DNA of 64,000 bases from JAVKBW01 sp040222995 (GTDB lineage Bacteria > Pseudomonadota > Alphaproteobacteria > UBA8366 > Aestuariispiraceae). Shown piece after piece: positions 33,982 to 42,250 of the stretch. Location of the stretch: the NCBI GenBank assembly GCA_040222995.1, contig JAVKBW010000045.1, forward strand, positions 1-64,000, in the 5' to 3' direction. Made by a program: the position numbers and the translations under genes. A model generated the notes under the pieces. It was not told the DNA's origin. It saw only the letters and a program-made list of their open reading frames with translations, and did not search any database. Each line of letters begins with the position of its first letter. The stretch's first letter is position 1.

Positions 33982-35361
33982 TCAGTTGATAAGACCGCGG
34001 GCACGTGCCTCGGCCTTTTCCGCATCGAGCACTTCCGCCTCGTCCAGATACCGGCCATGGTATTCAGCCAGATCGAGACCAGCCAGTTCGATTTCAGGCG
34101 GGATCCGCAGCAGGTTCATCTTCTTCAGAATGAAGGAAACGATGAAAGCCGGAAGGAAACCCAGCACACCGAACATGATGATCGCGCCGATGAACTGACC
34201 CCACGGGGTGATGCTGGCGTATTCCGCATTCATCGAAGACGGATAACCCCAAAGCATGAAGCCGGCCACGACCACGCCGAAGAACCCGGCATAGCCATGC
34301 ACGGCTACCGCACCGACCGCATCATCGATCTTGAATGTACGTTCGACCCAGAAGTGCATCTTGTATACGACCCAGACGCCGACCATGGCGATCAGCATCG
34401 CCTGGATCGGGTGGTACAGATCGTTACCGGCAGATGCGGCGATAACGCCGGCAAGGCCTGAGGAATAGGTCCAGAACCCGTCACCCTTGGATACGATGTA
34501 ACCGGCCAGCAGACCGCCGGACAGCGACATCAGGAAGTTGAAGGTGATCGCCGAAGTCGTCGTCGGCGTCAGATAGATGTTGGTTGTCGAGAAGAACGAT
34601 TCCGACATACCGGCCATTTCACCGACATCAAAAATCGGAATGTTACACGCAACGTAGAAGCCCCAGAAGCCGGTATAGATCAGGAACAGACCGACCGTCA
34701 CCAGCCAGGGATTATGAGGAACGATGTTGCGTGGCGTTCCGTCGGCGCGGAACTTTCCGATACGAGGACCGAGATTGCACAGAATACCCAGCGCGAAACC
34801 GCCGGCTATCGCATGGATAACCCCGGACGCGTAGGCATCGTGATAACCGAGAATCTGCACCATCCAGCCGTCCGGATGCCATCCCCATGCCGCATCGATG
34901 ATCCAGGTGAAGGACCCGATCACCACGGCCAGCAACCAGAAAGCGCCGGACCGTATCCGTTCGATAACCGCGCCCGAAACGATCGATGCCGCTGTCCATG
35001 AGAACAACAGGAACGCCGCCCAGAAAACGCCGTTGATATGCGACCAGCCGTCGCCATCGCTGAGATGGGCGCCCATTAAAGGACTCCATGGCGTTGCATG
35101 GGGCGCATCAAGAACCGGCCCGATAATACCAGGACCGTTCGGCCAGGCAAAATAGATGTACCAACCGAAATAGAAGAATGTGACCGTCACCAGCGGGATG
35201 ACCATCGTATTCTTCATAAGGGTGTGCATCATGTTCTTTCGGCGCGACGCACCGACTTCATACATGCAAAACCCGACATGGATCAAAAACATGAACACTA
35301 CCGTGATCCAGTAATAGACCTCGGTAAAAATTACTGTGAGAGCTTCAAGTTGATCGGCCAT
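33982..35361 (-). CDS. amt: Divergent ammonium transporter (Amt family)
   Basis: 459-residue membrane protein with about eleven hydrophobic segments. The twin pore histidines are present: H183 in SGVIHAIAGG and H355 in GAVAVHGYAG. The Asp before the first helix break is in YHDAYASG. Other Amt landmarks are FCMYEVGASRRKN and DDAVGAVAVHG. Many loops differ from standard AmtB, so it looks like a distinct clade, but the conduction pair indicates NH4+/NH3 transport. The C-terminus is long and charged. No glnK is next to it, unlike the usual glnK-amtB pair; a small membrane gene follows instead. Confidence 0.87.
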   Translation of the reverse strand: MADQLEALTVIFTEVYYWITVVFMFLIHVGFCMYEVGASRRKNMMHTLMKNTMVIPLVTVTFFYFGWYIYFAWPNGPGIIGPVLDAPHATPWSPLMGAHLSDGDGWSHINGVFWAAFLLFSWTAASIVSGAVIERIRSGAFWLLAVVIGSFTWIIDAAWGWHPDGWMVQILGYHDAYASGVIHAIAGGFALGILCNLGPRIGKFRADGTPRNIVPHNPWLVTVGLFLIYTGFWGFYVACNIPIFDVGEMAGMSESFFSTTNIYLTPTTTSAITFNFLMSLSGGLLAGYIVSKGDGFWTYSSGLAGVIAASAGNDLYHPIQAMLIAMVGVWVVYKMHFWVERTFKIDDAVGAVAVHGYAGFFGVVVAGFMLWGYPSSMNAEYASITPWGQFIGAIIMFGVLGFLPAFIVSFILKKMNLLRIPPEIELAGLDLAEYHGRYLDEAEVLDAEKAEARARGLIN

Positions 35362-35666
35362 TCACAACCTCCCGCATTACGGCATAGCCGGTAATGGACG
35401 GCGTCCATACCGACAACATTCGAGCGGAAGAATATGACCGGGCGACCTCCCCAAGAAAGACACCCTGCGTGTAATAACCTCTTTCGAATTTTCCCCCGCC
35501 CGGACATCCGTTCGCTTCTTTATGGCGACCGGCTACCGATTCTGTTTCATTCGGGCTACACACGCGGACGTTAGTGTGCCAGAATCTGGGATAATATCCA
35601 TATATTTTTTATGGGAAAATCTTCCTGCAAGATGCTGGTTTTAAACAAATAATAGGAAAGTTTTCT
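35362..35666. promoter_or_regulatory. 305-nt divergent gap between amt and rhodanese genes, with inverted repeat
   Basis: There is no gene in this gap. The clearest element is an inverted repeat ATGGAC-GGC-GTCCAT (35394-35408), extended by GGTA / TACC with one bulged base, about 30 nt upstream of the amt start. It could be an operator or a 5' UTR hairpin. I looked for a sigma-54 promoter facing amt (GG-N10-GC) and found none. AT-rich sequence at about 35590-35660 probably holds the rhodanese promoter. Confidence 0.5.
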
Positions 35667-36101
35667 ATGTTAGACCTCGATCCGCTGCTGCTCATCCCGC
35701 TGGCTCTCGTCCTGATTCTGATGGCGATGCCGGTCCTGTCCAGAAAACGCCACGGCAAGGTGGATTCGATAGACGCGGTCGCCCTGAAAGCGGAGCTACA
35801 TTCCGATACAAAGCCGTATATATTCGACTTGCGGCCGGCCAAGGAATTCAAGGAAGGCCATATTCCCGGCGCTGCCAGTTTTGATGCATCCGACCTTGTG
35901 GATCAGGCCGGCGACATATCCAGCGCCGTACACAGAACAAAATCCGAACCGGTTGTATTGGTCTGTCAGAGCGACCTCGTTTCGACCGGCGTATACAAGA
36001 AACTCAAACGGCTGGGTTGGGAGAATATTCGCATACTGAAGGGCGGCATGTTCAAATGGAAGCGATCGTTCATGCCCATTGAATCAGGAAACGAATACTA
36101 A
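35667..36101 (+). CDS. Membrane-anchored rhodanese-like protein
   Basis: 144-residue protein with an N-terminal membrane helix (LLLIPLALVLILMAMPVL, about 7-24) and a single rhodanese domain. The domain has FDLRPAKEFKEGHIPGA and an active-site Cys100 in VVLVCQSDLVSTG, and ends LGWENIRILKGGMFKWK. Single-domain rhodaneses carry persulfide sulfur or act as scaffolds. The cysteine is present, so activity is possible. It is convergent with the GS/glutamate-synthase operon. Role unknown. Confidence 0.8.
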   Translation: MLDLDPLLLIPLALVLILMAMPVLSRKRHGKVDSIDAVALKAELHSDTKPYIFDLRPAKEFKEGHIPGAASFDASDLVDQAGDISSAVHRTKSEPVVLVCQSDLVSTGVYKKLKRLGWENIRILKGGMFKWKRSFMPIESGNEY

Positions 36102-36134
36102 AGCGAAAAGGGCGCGCCCGATGAGCACGCCCTT
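36101..36134 (-). terminator. Terminator of the GS / glutamate-synthase-like operon
   Basis: A stem of at least 7 bp, AAGGGCG / CGCCCTT (36108-36134), with further partial pairing, is followed on the minus strand by TTTTCGCTTT. It lies 26 nt after the last gene of the operon. It may also slow transcription from the rhodanese side, though without a U-tract there. Confidence 0.7.
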
Positions 36135-36160
36135 CCCCGAACCGTAATTCGGCCAGCCCC

Positions 36161-36547
36161 CTAGAACTTGGCGTAGGCCTTCATCAGATCCACCATCGGG
36201 TGGCGATCCGACATCTGGAATTTAATCAGCAGTTCCCGCGCGATCATGTCGCGATCCTGCTGGTTATCCGGCAACTCGATATCGCTCGGCACCGAAACCC
36301 AGCCGTTGATATTGCGGTCGAAAACGGCCGGCCGGCCTTCTTCGTACCCCATGTGAACGTCTTCAAGCCAGTTCAGATCGTCCCAGCCCATGATTTCCAT
36401 GTACTGTTTCAGGAACGGGGTGATCTTGTCCGGATCGGGCACCAGGTTAACGTCGTACCGGTAGCCGATATGCTGGCCAATGATTTTTTCTCGTTCGGTG
36501 TCGACGCCGTCGCCCTTGAGAAAATGGTCGATATCCTTGTCGCTCAT
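36161..36547 (-). CDS. Small protein ending the Glx/Mgs-type operon
   Basis: 128-residue acidic, soluble protein. It opens SDKDIDHFLKGDGVDTEREK, has a block LKQYMEIMGWDDLNWLED in the middle, and ends DRHPMVDLMKAYAKF. It has no Cys pairs or membrane segment. AGGAGAG lies 5 nt before ATG 36547, and the gene follows the FMN subunit by 11 nt and precedes a terminator, so it is part of the operon. It is not one of the three known Mgs/Glx subunits. A fourth subunit or assembly factor is possible. Confidence 0.75.
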   Translation of the reverse strand: MSDKDIDHFLKGDGVDTEREKIIGQHIGYRYDVNLVPDPDKITPFLKQYMEIMGWDDLNWLEDVHMGYEEGRPAVFDRNINGWVSVPSDIELPDNQQDRDMIARELLIKFQMSDRHPMVDLMKAYAKF

Positions 36548-36558
36548 TTTTGTCTCTC

Positions 36559-37932
36559 CTAGTAACGGGTCATGTCGGGACGACCGACGGTATGCTGCGA
36601 ACCGGCCAGCGGAACCTGCGCCAGCGCGGATGCTTCCATGGTCAGGGCCGCCAGATCTTCCGGCTCCAGACTGTGGACGTTGGTCTTGCCGCAGGCACGG
36701 GCCATCATCTGACATTCGATCGCCAGGCAATGCAGGAAGTTGTAAACGCGTTCCGCCGCATCGTCCGGGTTCAGGCGGGACCGCAGTTTCGGATCCTGCG
36801 TCGCCACGCCAACCGGGCACCGGCCGGTATGGCAGTGGTAGCAGTAACCGGCTTCCACGCCCATTTCGTTTTCGAAATCGGCTTCCGGAATGTCCTTGTT
36901 GCAGTTCAGCGCCATCAGGGCCGAATGACCGATCGCCACGGCGTCCGCGCCAAGGGCGAGCGCCTTTGCAAGGTCGCCGCCGTTTCTGATGCCGCCGGCA
37001 TAGACCAGACTGATCTCGCCCGTCTTGCCGACATCGTCCAGCGCTTTGCGCGCCTGGCGAATGGCGGCGATGCCCGGTACACCGGTTTCTTCGGTAGCGA
37101 GGTGCGGACCCGCACCGGTACCGCCTTCCATACCGTCGATGTAGATAACGTCGGGGTCGGTTTTTGCCGCCATACGAACGTCATCGTAAACGCGGGCCGC
37201 ACCGAGCTTGAGCTGAATCGGAATTTCGTGGTTGGTCGCTTCACGAATTTCCTGAATTTTCAGCGCCAGATCATCCGGTCCCAGCCAGTCAGGGTGACGG
37301 GCCGGCGACCGCTGGTCGATACCGGCCGGCAGCGACCGCATTTCGGCAACCTGGTCGGTCACTTTCTGACCCATCAGGTGGCCGCCGAGGCCAACCTTAC
37401 AGCCCTGACCGATGAAGAATTCAACCGCATCCGCCAACCGCAGATGGTGCGGGTTGAAGCCGTAGCGGGACTGAATGCACTGATAGTACCATTTCGAGGA
37501 ATACCGGCGTTCGTCCGGAATCATCCCGCCTTCACCGGAACACGTCGCCGTGCCGGCCATGGTGGCGCCTCGCGCCAGGGCGATTTTCGCTTCGTAGGAA
37601 AGCGCCCCGAAGCTCATCCCCGTGATATATACCGGGATATCCAGTTCAATTGGCCGCTTGCAGCGCGGTCCGAGAACCGTCTTCGTCAGGCACTTTTCAC
37701 GATACCCTTCGATAACGAAGCGTGTCAGCGTACCCGGAAGAAACGTCAGTTCGTCCCATGTCGGAATTTTCTTGAACAGCGAAAACCCGCGCATCCGGTA
37801 CCGGCCCAGTTCCGACTTGATATGGATGTCATCCATAACTTCGGGCGGAAACATGAAGCTTTTACCGAGGCGGTTCGTATCCCGCTTTACTTTTTTGATC
37901 GGCGCGTCGCCGCGTTCCATATCGTCTGGCAT
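36559..37932 (-). CDS. Glutamate synthase-like FMN subunit (GlxD/MgsC type)
   Basis: 457-residue protein equal to the FMN-binding (beta/alpha)8 domain of glutamate synthase large subunit. Flavin-site blocks are YITGMSFGALSYEAK, DVIYIDGMEGGTGAGP and VYAGGIRNGGDLAKALALGADAVAIG. The 3Fe-4S cysteines are in CYHCHTGRCPVGV near 361-372. With the two upstream genes it makes the split glutamate synthase of the Glx/Mgs type. In the N-methylglutamate pathway the equivalent enzyme moves a methylamino group onto glutamate. The reaction here is unproven. Confidence 0.87.
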   Translation of the reverse strand: MPDDMERGDAPIKKVKRDTNRLGKSFMFPPEVMDDIHIKSELGRYRMRGFSLFKKIPTWDELTFLPGTLTRFVIEGYREKCLTKTVLGPRCKRPIELDIPVYITGMSFGALSYEAKIALARGATMAGTATCSGEGGMIPDERRYSSKWYYQCIQSRYGFNPHHLRLADAVEFFIGQGCKVGLGGHLMGQKVTDQVAEMRSLPAGIDQRSPARHPDWLGPDDLALKIQEIREATNHEIPIQLKLGAARVYDDVRMAAKTDPDVIYIDGMEGGTGAGPHLATEETGVPGIAAIRQARKALDDVGKTGEISLVYAGGIRNGGDLAKALALGADAVAIGHSALMALNCNKDIPEADFENEMGVEAGYCYHCHTGRCPVGVATQDPKLRSRLNPDDAAERVYNFLHCLAIECQMMARACGKTNVHSLEPEDLAALTMEASALAQVPLAGSQHTVGRPDMTRY

Positions 37933-37971
37933 AACTGCCTTCCTTTCGTATTGATCGCCGCAACCGGCCTG

Positions 37972-38832
37972 TTAGAGAACCAGCTTCTTCTCAGAAGGCT
38001 CGAGGTTGTCATAGTTCCAGAGCTGCTTGCCGGCGACGATCTTGGTCATCTTTTCGACGCCGTTCGGCGCTTTCATGCCGTATATATCCAGCTTTCTGGA
38101 AAGCCATTTACAGTCCAGTTCCGTCATCTCCGCTTCAACGGCATCGACACCGCAGCTTTCGATTTTGCCGCCGACATAAATCGTGCCGTCATACATGCTG
38201 TCGCCGAGGTTCTTGCCGGCATCGCCGAGAATGACCATGCGGCCGCGCTGCATCATGAAGCCCGAGAACGCACCGGTTTTACCGCCGACGATGATGGTTC
38301 CGCCTTTCATGTCGATACCGGTACGTGACCCGACCGAGCCCTTGCAGACCAGATCGCCGCCACGGATCGCCGCGCCGAAGGTGGACCCGGCGTTTTTTTC
38401 GATAACGACCGAACCGGACATCATGTTTTCCGCACAGGACCAGCCGACACGACCGGAGATCCGGATATTCGGGCCGTCGATCAGACCGCAGCCGAAGTAA
38501 CCGAGGCTACCTTCGATGGTCAGATTCAGCCGGTTCAGGATACCGACCGCCAGGGCGTGTTTCGCGCCCGGGTTTTTCATGGTGATCGTACCGACGCCAC
38601 TTTCCATCAGCGACCGAATCTTCTTGTTGATCGCCCGCGTATCCATCTCCGCGGCATCGAATTCCGCGCGCTTGTTGAAATCGACATCGAACTGGAACGG
38701 ATATGTGAAGTTTTCCGTTTCCTCCGCGTCGAAATAAACTTTCTGGCTGCGTCCGGCGAGTTGCTCGGTATGCATGCCCATCATATGCGAGGTCGTTTCC
38801 TCCGACCCTGCGTCGAGTTTCAGCTCTTCCAT
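37972..38832 (-). CDS. GXGXG-domain subunit (GlxC/MgsB type)
   Basis: 286-residue protein corresponding to the C-terminal beta-helix of glutamate synthase. Repeats of the GxxGxxxxGG kind are plentiful, for example GYFGCGLIDGPNIRISG, GDLVCKGSVGSRTG and GTIIVGGKTGAFSG. The start overlaps the amidotransferase gene by 13 nt. It has no catalytic residues of its own and should bridge the amidotransferase and FMN subunits. Confidence 0.87.
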   Translation of the reverse strand: MEELKLDAGSEETTSHMMGMHTEQLAGRSQKVYFDAEETENFTYPFQFDVDFNKRAEFDAAEMDTRAINKKIRSLMESGVGTITMKNPGAKHALAVGILNRLNLTIEGSLGYFGCGLIDGPNIRISGRVGWSCAENMMSGSVVIEKNAGSTFGAAIRGGDLVCKGSVGSRTGIDMKGGTIIVGGKTGAFSGFMMQRGRMVILGDAGKNLGDSMYDGTIYVGGKIESCGVDAVEAEMTELDCKWLSRKLDIYGMKAPNGVEKMTKIVAGKQLWNYDNLEPSEKKLVL

Positions 38833-39755
38833 ACCATTACCACTCCTTCGTACGGGTCGTATGTATCGATTTCATGCGGCATCACGGCGCGGATCGAAAC
38901 TTCTTCCGAAGCCAGCGCAACGATATCGTCGCTTTCATAGAGAACCATCGGTTTGGCGGCCATGACGTCTTTCGCCATGCCGAGGCTGTCCGAGGTCGCG
39001 ACAAGGTAGGTGAACACGCCATCCAGCTCGTCGACCGAACGGTGCATCGCTTCTTCCAGCTCGTCGCCTTCGTCCATCCGGTTGGCGATATAGACCGCGA
39101 TCAGTTCGCTGTCGCAATTGGACTTGAAATGGTGGCCCTTGCGCTCAAGCGCCCGGCGGGAATTCCAGTAGTTGGTGAGCTGGCCGTTATGGACCACCGA
39201 CACGTCGTTGTACGGAAATGCCCAGTACGGGTGCGCCGACCGGATATCGACATCCGACTCGGTCGCCATACGGGTGTGGCCGATGCCGTGCGTGCCCTGG
39301 AATGTATTCAGTCCGTACTGATTCGAAACAACGGTCGCGTCTCCCAGATCCTTGACCAACTCCAGCCCGTGCCCGACCGACATAATTTCAACGCTGTCAA
39401 CGTCTTCAAGAAAATCCGCCAGCCGGCGCATGTCGCCGCCATAGGTGAAATGATAGCGCAACGCATATTCGGTTGCGTTATCCTTCTGCGTTACCTTTGC
39501 ACCCATTTCAGCGAATCGGGAATCGACGGTTTCGATCCGTTCCTTCACCTGGTCGTGGATACGAAAGCCGGTACGAAGCTCTTCCTGTTCGGCAACCTTC
39601 AGCCGCATGACAAAGGACTGCTGGTCGGGTGTTCCGTACAGGGCAAAGCCTGTCGAATCCGGCCCGCGGTGTTTCAGGGCCTGCAGCATTGCGGTCATTT
39701 CACCGCCTACTGACGTCGCCCCCGTTCTGTGGATAATGCCGGCTATGCCGCACAT
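38820..39755 (-). CDS. Class II glutamine amidotransferase subunit (GlxB/MgsA type)
   Basis: 311-residue Ntn-type amidotransferase. The mature nucleophile is Cys2 in MCGIAGIIHR, with ALKHRGPDSTG and IGHTRMATESDVDIRSAHPY (Arg of the glutamine site) and VVHNGQLTNYW following. It hydrolyses glutamine, or a gamma-glutamyl-amine, and passes the nitrogen to the FMN subunit. AGGAG is 9 nt before ATG 39755; the longer frame to 39872 overlaps the GS gene and lacks the exposed Cys2. Order GS, amidotransferase, GXGXG and FMN fits gmaS-mgsABC or glnT-glxBCD loci. Confidence 0.88.
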   Translation of the reverse strand: MCGIAGIIHRTGATSVGGEMTAMLQALKHRGPDSTGFALYGTPDQQSFVMRLKVAEQEELRTGFRIHDQVKERIETVDSRFAEMGAKVTQKDNATEYALRYHFTYGGDMRRLADFLEDVDSVEIMSVGHGLELVKDLGDATVVSNQYGLNTFQGTHGIGHTRMATESDVDIRSAHPYWAFPYNDVSVVHNGQLTNYWNSRRALERKGHHFKSNCDSELIAVYIANRMDEGDELEEAMHRSVDELDGVFTYLVATSDSLGMAKDVMAAKPMVLYESDDIVALASEEVSIRAVMPHEIDTYDPYEGVVMVWKS

Positions 39756-39805
39756 GTGCGTATACTCCTCAAAAGTCGACAAGTGTTTCGTTATGCGTCC
39801 TGCGA

Positions 39806-41278
39806 TTACGGCAGGCAGTTGAGATAGGTGTCCATATCCCAATCCGTCGTTGTGTGCAGGAAGCGCTCCCATTCATCGCGTTTGTATTCGTCATACAGGC
39901 GATACATTTCTCCAGGCATTGCCGATTGAATGACCTCGTCCTTCTTGAGGGCTTCAAGTGCTTCTCCAAGCGTCATCGGAAGCCGTTTGACCTGCTTCCC
40001 TTCTTCCATCGCCTGGTAGATGTTGCGGTCTTCCGGCGGGCCCGGCTGAATATCGTTGGAAATACCGTCATCGGCCGCCTTGATGATCGCGCTGGCCATC
40101 AGATACGGGTTCACCATCGAATCGACCGACCGGTATTCGAACCGGCCCGGTGCGGAAATCCGCAGGCCGGTCGTGCGGTTCTGATAACCCCAGTCCGCGA
40201 AAATCGGCGCCCAGAAGCCCGTGTCCCAAAGGCGGCGGTACGAGTTTACGGTGGAACTGCCGATCGCCGTCATGGCGCCAAGGTGTTTCACGATACCGCC
40301 GACAACCTGCAGACCGATCTTGCCTGGCATCTGAATGTCATCGGTATCCGGCATGAAGGTGTTTTCACCGCCCTGCAGATACGTCCAGCTATGCGGCATG
40401 CCGGCATTCGGATCGCTTCTGCCCGGTACGACGATCTTTTCCTCACCGCCGTTCCAGAACGAGATGTTGTGGTGGCAGCCGGATGCCGAAACGCCCATGA
40501 ACGGTTTCGACATGAAGCAGGCGATCAGACCGAATTCACGCGCAACCTGCGCACAGATCTGACGGTAGGTCGTCAGCCGGTCGGCTGTCCGCATCGCATC
40601 GTCGAACATGAAGTTAAGCTCAAGCTGGCCGGGCGCGTCTTCGTGGTCGCCCTGAATCATGTCCAGCCCCATTGCCTGGCTGTATTCGATCACCTTCATG
40701 AACACGGGGCGCAGGCTTTCGAACTGATCGATGTGGTAGCAGTACGGCTCGGAGAAACCGCCGTTCGGCTTGCCGTTTTCGTCTTTTTTCAGCCACATCA
40801 TTTCCGGCTCGACGCCGTGACGAAGATGCAGGCCGTTGTGCTTTTGCTTGAACTCTTCGTGGATACGGCGAAGGTTGCCGCGGCTGTCGGCGGTCAGGAA
40901 CGCACCCGGGTTTTGCCGTTCTTCACGGTTCCGGAACAGGGTACAGAACACACGGGCGACCCGCTTGTCCCAGGGAAGCTGACAGAACGTTTCCGGTTCC
41001 GGAATACCGACCAGTTCCTTGTCCTGCGGACCGTAACCGAGATAGTCGCCGTGCCGGTTCAGGAACAGGTTCACGGTCGCGCCGTAAACAAGCTGAAAAC
41101 CTTTTTCCGCAATCGATTCCCAGTGATCGGCCGGGATGCCCTTGCCGCAAACACGGCCTGTAATCGAAACAAATTGCAGAAAAAGGTATTCGATACCCAG
41201 TTCGTCAATTTTGGCCCGCACCTGCTTGACCATGTCGTCACGGCCGTCGGCGTTCACAAAACCTTCAATATCCATCAT
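39806..41278 (-). CDS. Glutamine synthetase-family ligase, 490-aa subgroup, heading the Glx/Mgs-type operon
   Basis: 490-residue GS-fold ligase, the closest relative in the window to the gene at 6802-8268 (shared blocks PETFCQLPW, QKHNGLHLR, GLDMIQGDHEDAPGQ). Metal glutamates are in GVEPEMMWLK, the catalytic loop is SGCHHNISFW, and the glutamate site is STVNSYRRLWDTG. It probably makes the gamma-glutamyl-amide used by the three-subunit enzyme encoded just downstream. It is longer than typical GlnT/GmaS proteins (about 435-450 aa), so the family name is left open. The start has two adjacent ATG codons (41278 and 41275). A 23-nt candidate operator lies 57 nt upstream. Confidence 0.85.
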   Translation of the reverse strand: MMDIEGFVNADGRDDMVKQVRAKIDELGIEYLFLQFVSITGRVCGKGIPADHWESIAEKGFQLVYGATVNLFLNRHGDYLGYGPQDKELVGIPEPETFCQLPWDKRVARVFCTLFRNREERQNPGAFLTADSRGNLRRIHEEFKQKHNGLHLRHGVEPEMMWLKKDENGKPNGGFSEPYCYHIDQFESLRPVFMKVIEYSQAMGLDMIQGDHEDAPGQLELNFMFDDAMRTADRLTTYRQICAQVAREFGLIACFMSKPFMGVSASGCHHNISFWNGGEEKIVVPGRSDPNAGMPHSWTYLQGGENTFMPDTDDIQMPGKIGLQVVGGIVKHLGAMTAIGSSTVNSYRRLWDTGFWAPIFADWGYQNRTTGLRISAPGRFEYRSVDSMVNPYLMASAIIKAADDGISNDIQPGPPEDRNIYQAMEEGKQVKRLPMTLGEALEALKKDEVIQSAMPGEMYRLYDEYKRDEWERFLHTTTDWDMDTYLNCLP

Positions 41279-41334
41279 TTGGTCGGTCCCCCTTATAGAG
41301 CCTGTTCATGTTCGATCGTTCTTTGTACACCGGG

Positions 41335-41357
41335 AATGAACCAATTCTAAACCAATT
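41335..41357 (-). promoter_or_regulatory. Candidate GntR operator, copy A (upstream of the GS operon)
   Basis: A 23-nt site begins AATGAACCAATT and holds two AACCAATT units 11 nt apart. It matches the site at 41467-41489 read on the opposite strand at 19 of 23 positions. It lies 57 nt before the GS start. Confidence 0.6.
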
Positions 41358-41466
41358 CCCCCGATATTGGCGCATTCATCAGAATTTGTTCCTTTTCATG
41401 CAAAATCTGACCATGAGACGAATAAATTGTAAACCCGTTTTATTCCAGTTTCGTTTTTTTCTGGCC

Positions 41467-41489
41467 ATATGGTTCAAAATTGGTTCATT
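41467..41489 (+). promoter_or_regulatory. Candidate GntR operator, copy B (at the gntR start)
   Basis: On the minus strand this begins AATGAACCAATT and continues TTGAACCATAT, the inverted counterpart of copy A. It ends 8 nt before ATG 41498, so bound protein would block initiation of the regulator's own transcription. Confidence 0.6.
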
Positions 41490-41497
41490 GTCCTGTC

Positions 41498-42250
41498 ATG
41501 GCAGAGAGTGGCGATACAGTTATTGTTCCGATTTCAGCGAACGATCCGGTCAGAATCCGGGCCGGCGCGTCGGGTATTGCCGCCCGGCTGCGGGAGGCAA
41601 TTGCCGCAGGCCGTTATCAGCCGTCCGAACGGCTGCCGCCGGAAAGGGAACTGGCCGGGCATTTCAACGCAGCCAGAAACACGGTTCGTCAGGCGCTTAA
41701 CCTGCTGGAGAGCGAAGGCCTAGTCGTCCGTCGCGCCGGGTCCGGCACCTATGTGCAGGCGCCGGTTGTCACGACAGGCCTTCCCAGCCTCCGCGAAATC
41801 GCCGAAATCACCAGCCCGGTCGAACTGATCGACGTCAGGCTGGCCATCGAGCCGGTGATCGTACAGACGGCCAGCGCCAACGCGACATCCCGCGATATCG
41901 ACGAAATTGAACGCCATCTGATCGAACTTGAAGAAGCCGATGGCGATTACGACCGGTTTTCCATTGCCGACGAGACCTTCCACATGGCCATCGCCCAGGC
42001 GACGAGAAACCCGCTTTTCGTCTGGATTTATGCCGGCGTTAACGATGTCCGTAGTCACGAAAACTGGGACAAGATGAAAAAATCGGTGCTGTCCGTAACG
42101 GAAATAGAAACCTATAACAACGAACACCGGGAATTATGGGACGCTATCGCTCACCGCGACGCACAGCGCGCCAAGCAACTCATGATCGCTCACCTGAACC
42201 ACGCCAGACACCGCGTGCTGGGGTGGACGACAACGGAAGACAATCCATGA
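41498..42250 (+). CDS. GntR-family regulator (FCD subgroup) of the GS/Glx-type operon
   Basis: 250-residue regulator. The winged HTH lies at about 14-85 (GIAARLREAIAAGRYQPSER, then HFNAARNTVRQALNLLESEG) and the FCD domain at about 110-220 (VELIDVRLAIEPVIVQTA, ADETFHMAIAQATRNPLF). It is divergent from the GS operon, with paired 23-nt repeats in the gap. The ribosome site before ATG 41498 is weak and operator B almost touches the start, so the message may be leaderless. Its stop overlaps the kinase start (ATGA), joining a one-component and a two-component regulator in one transcript. Confidence 0.87.
   Translation: MAESGDTVIVPISANDPVRIRAGASGIAARLREAIAAGRYQPSERLPPERELAGHFNAARNTVRQALNLLESEGLVVRRAGSGTYVQAPVVTTGLPSLREIAEITSPVELIDVRLAIEPVIVQTASANATSRDIDEIERHLIELEEADGDYDRFSIADETFHMAIAQATRNPLFVWIYAGVNDVRSHENWDKMKKSVLSVTEIETYNNEHRELWDAIAHRDAQRAKQLMIAHLNHARHRVLGWTTTEDNP

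Noticed and set aside
35362..35666. Sigma-54 (NtrC-type) promoter for amt
   Set aside because: I scanned the minus strand for GG-N10-GC and found no acceptable match, although nitrogen control would be expected.
36550..38328. 592-codon open frame on the plus strand
   Set aside because: Antisense to the FMN and GXGXG subunits, both with clear motifs. No domain is visible in its translation.
39854..41350. 498-codon open frame on the plus strand opposite the GS gene
   Set aside because: Antisense to a strong GS-fold gene; no recognisable protein features.
41279..41479. Sigma-54 promoter before the GS/Glx-type operon
   Set aside because: The best candidate, TGGTCAGATTTTGCA, has GG-N9-GC spacing, one base short, so it was not called.
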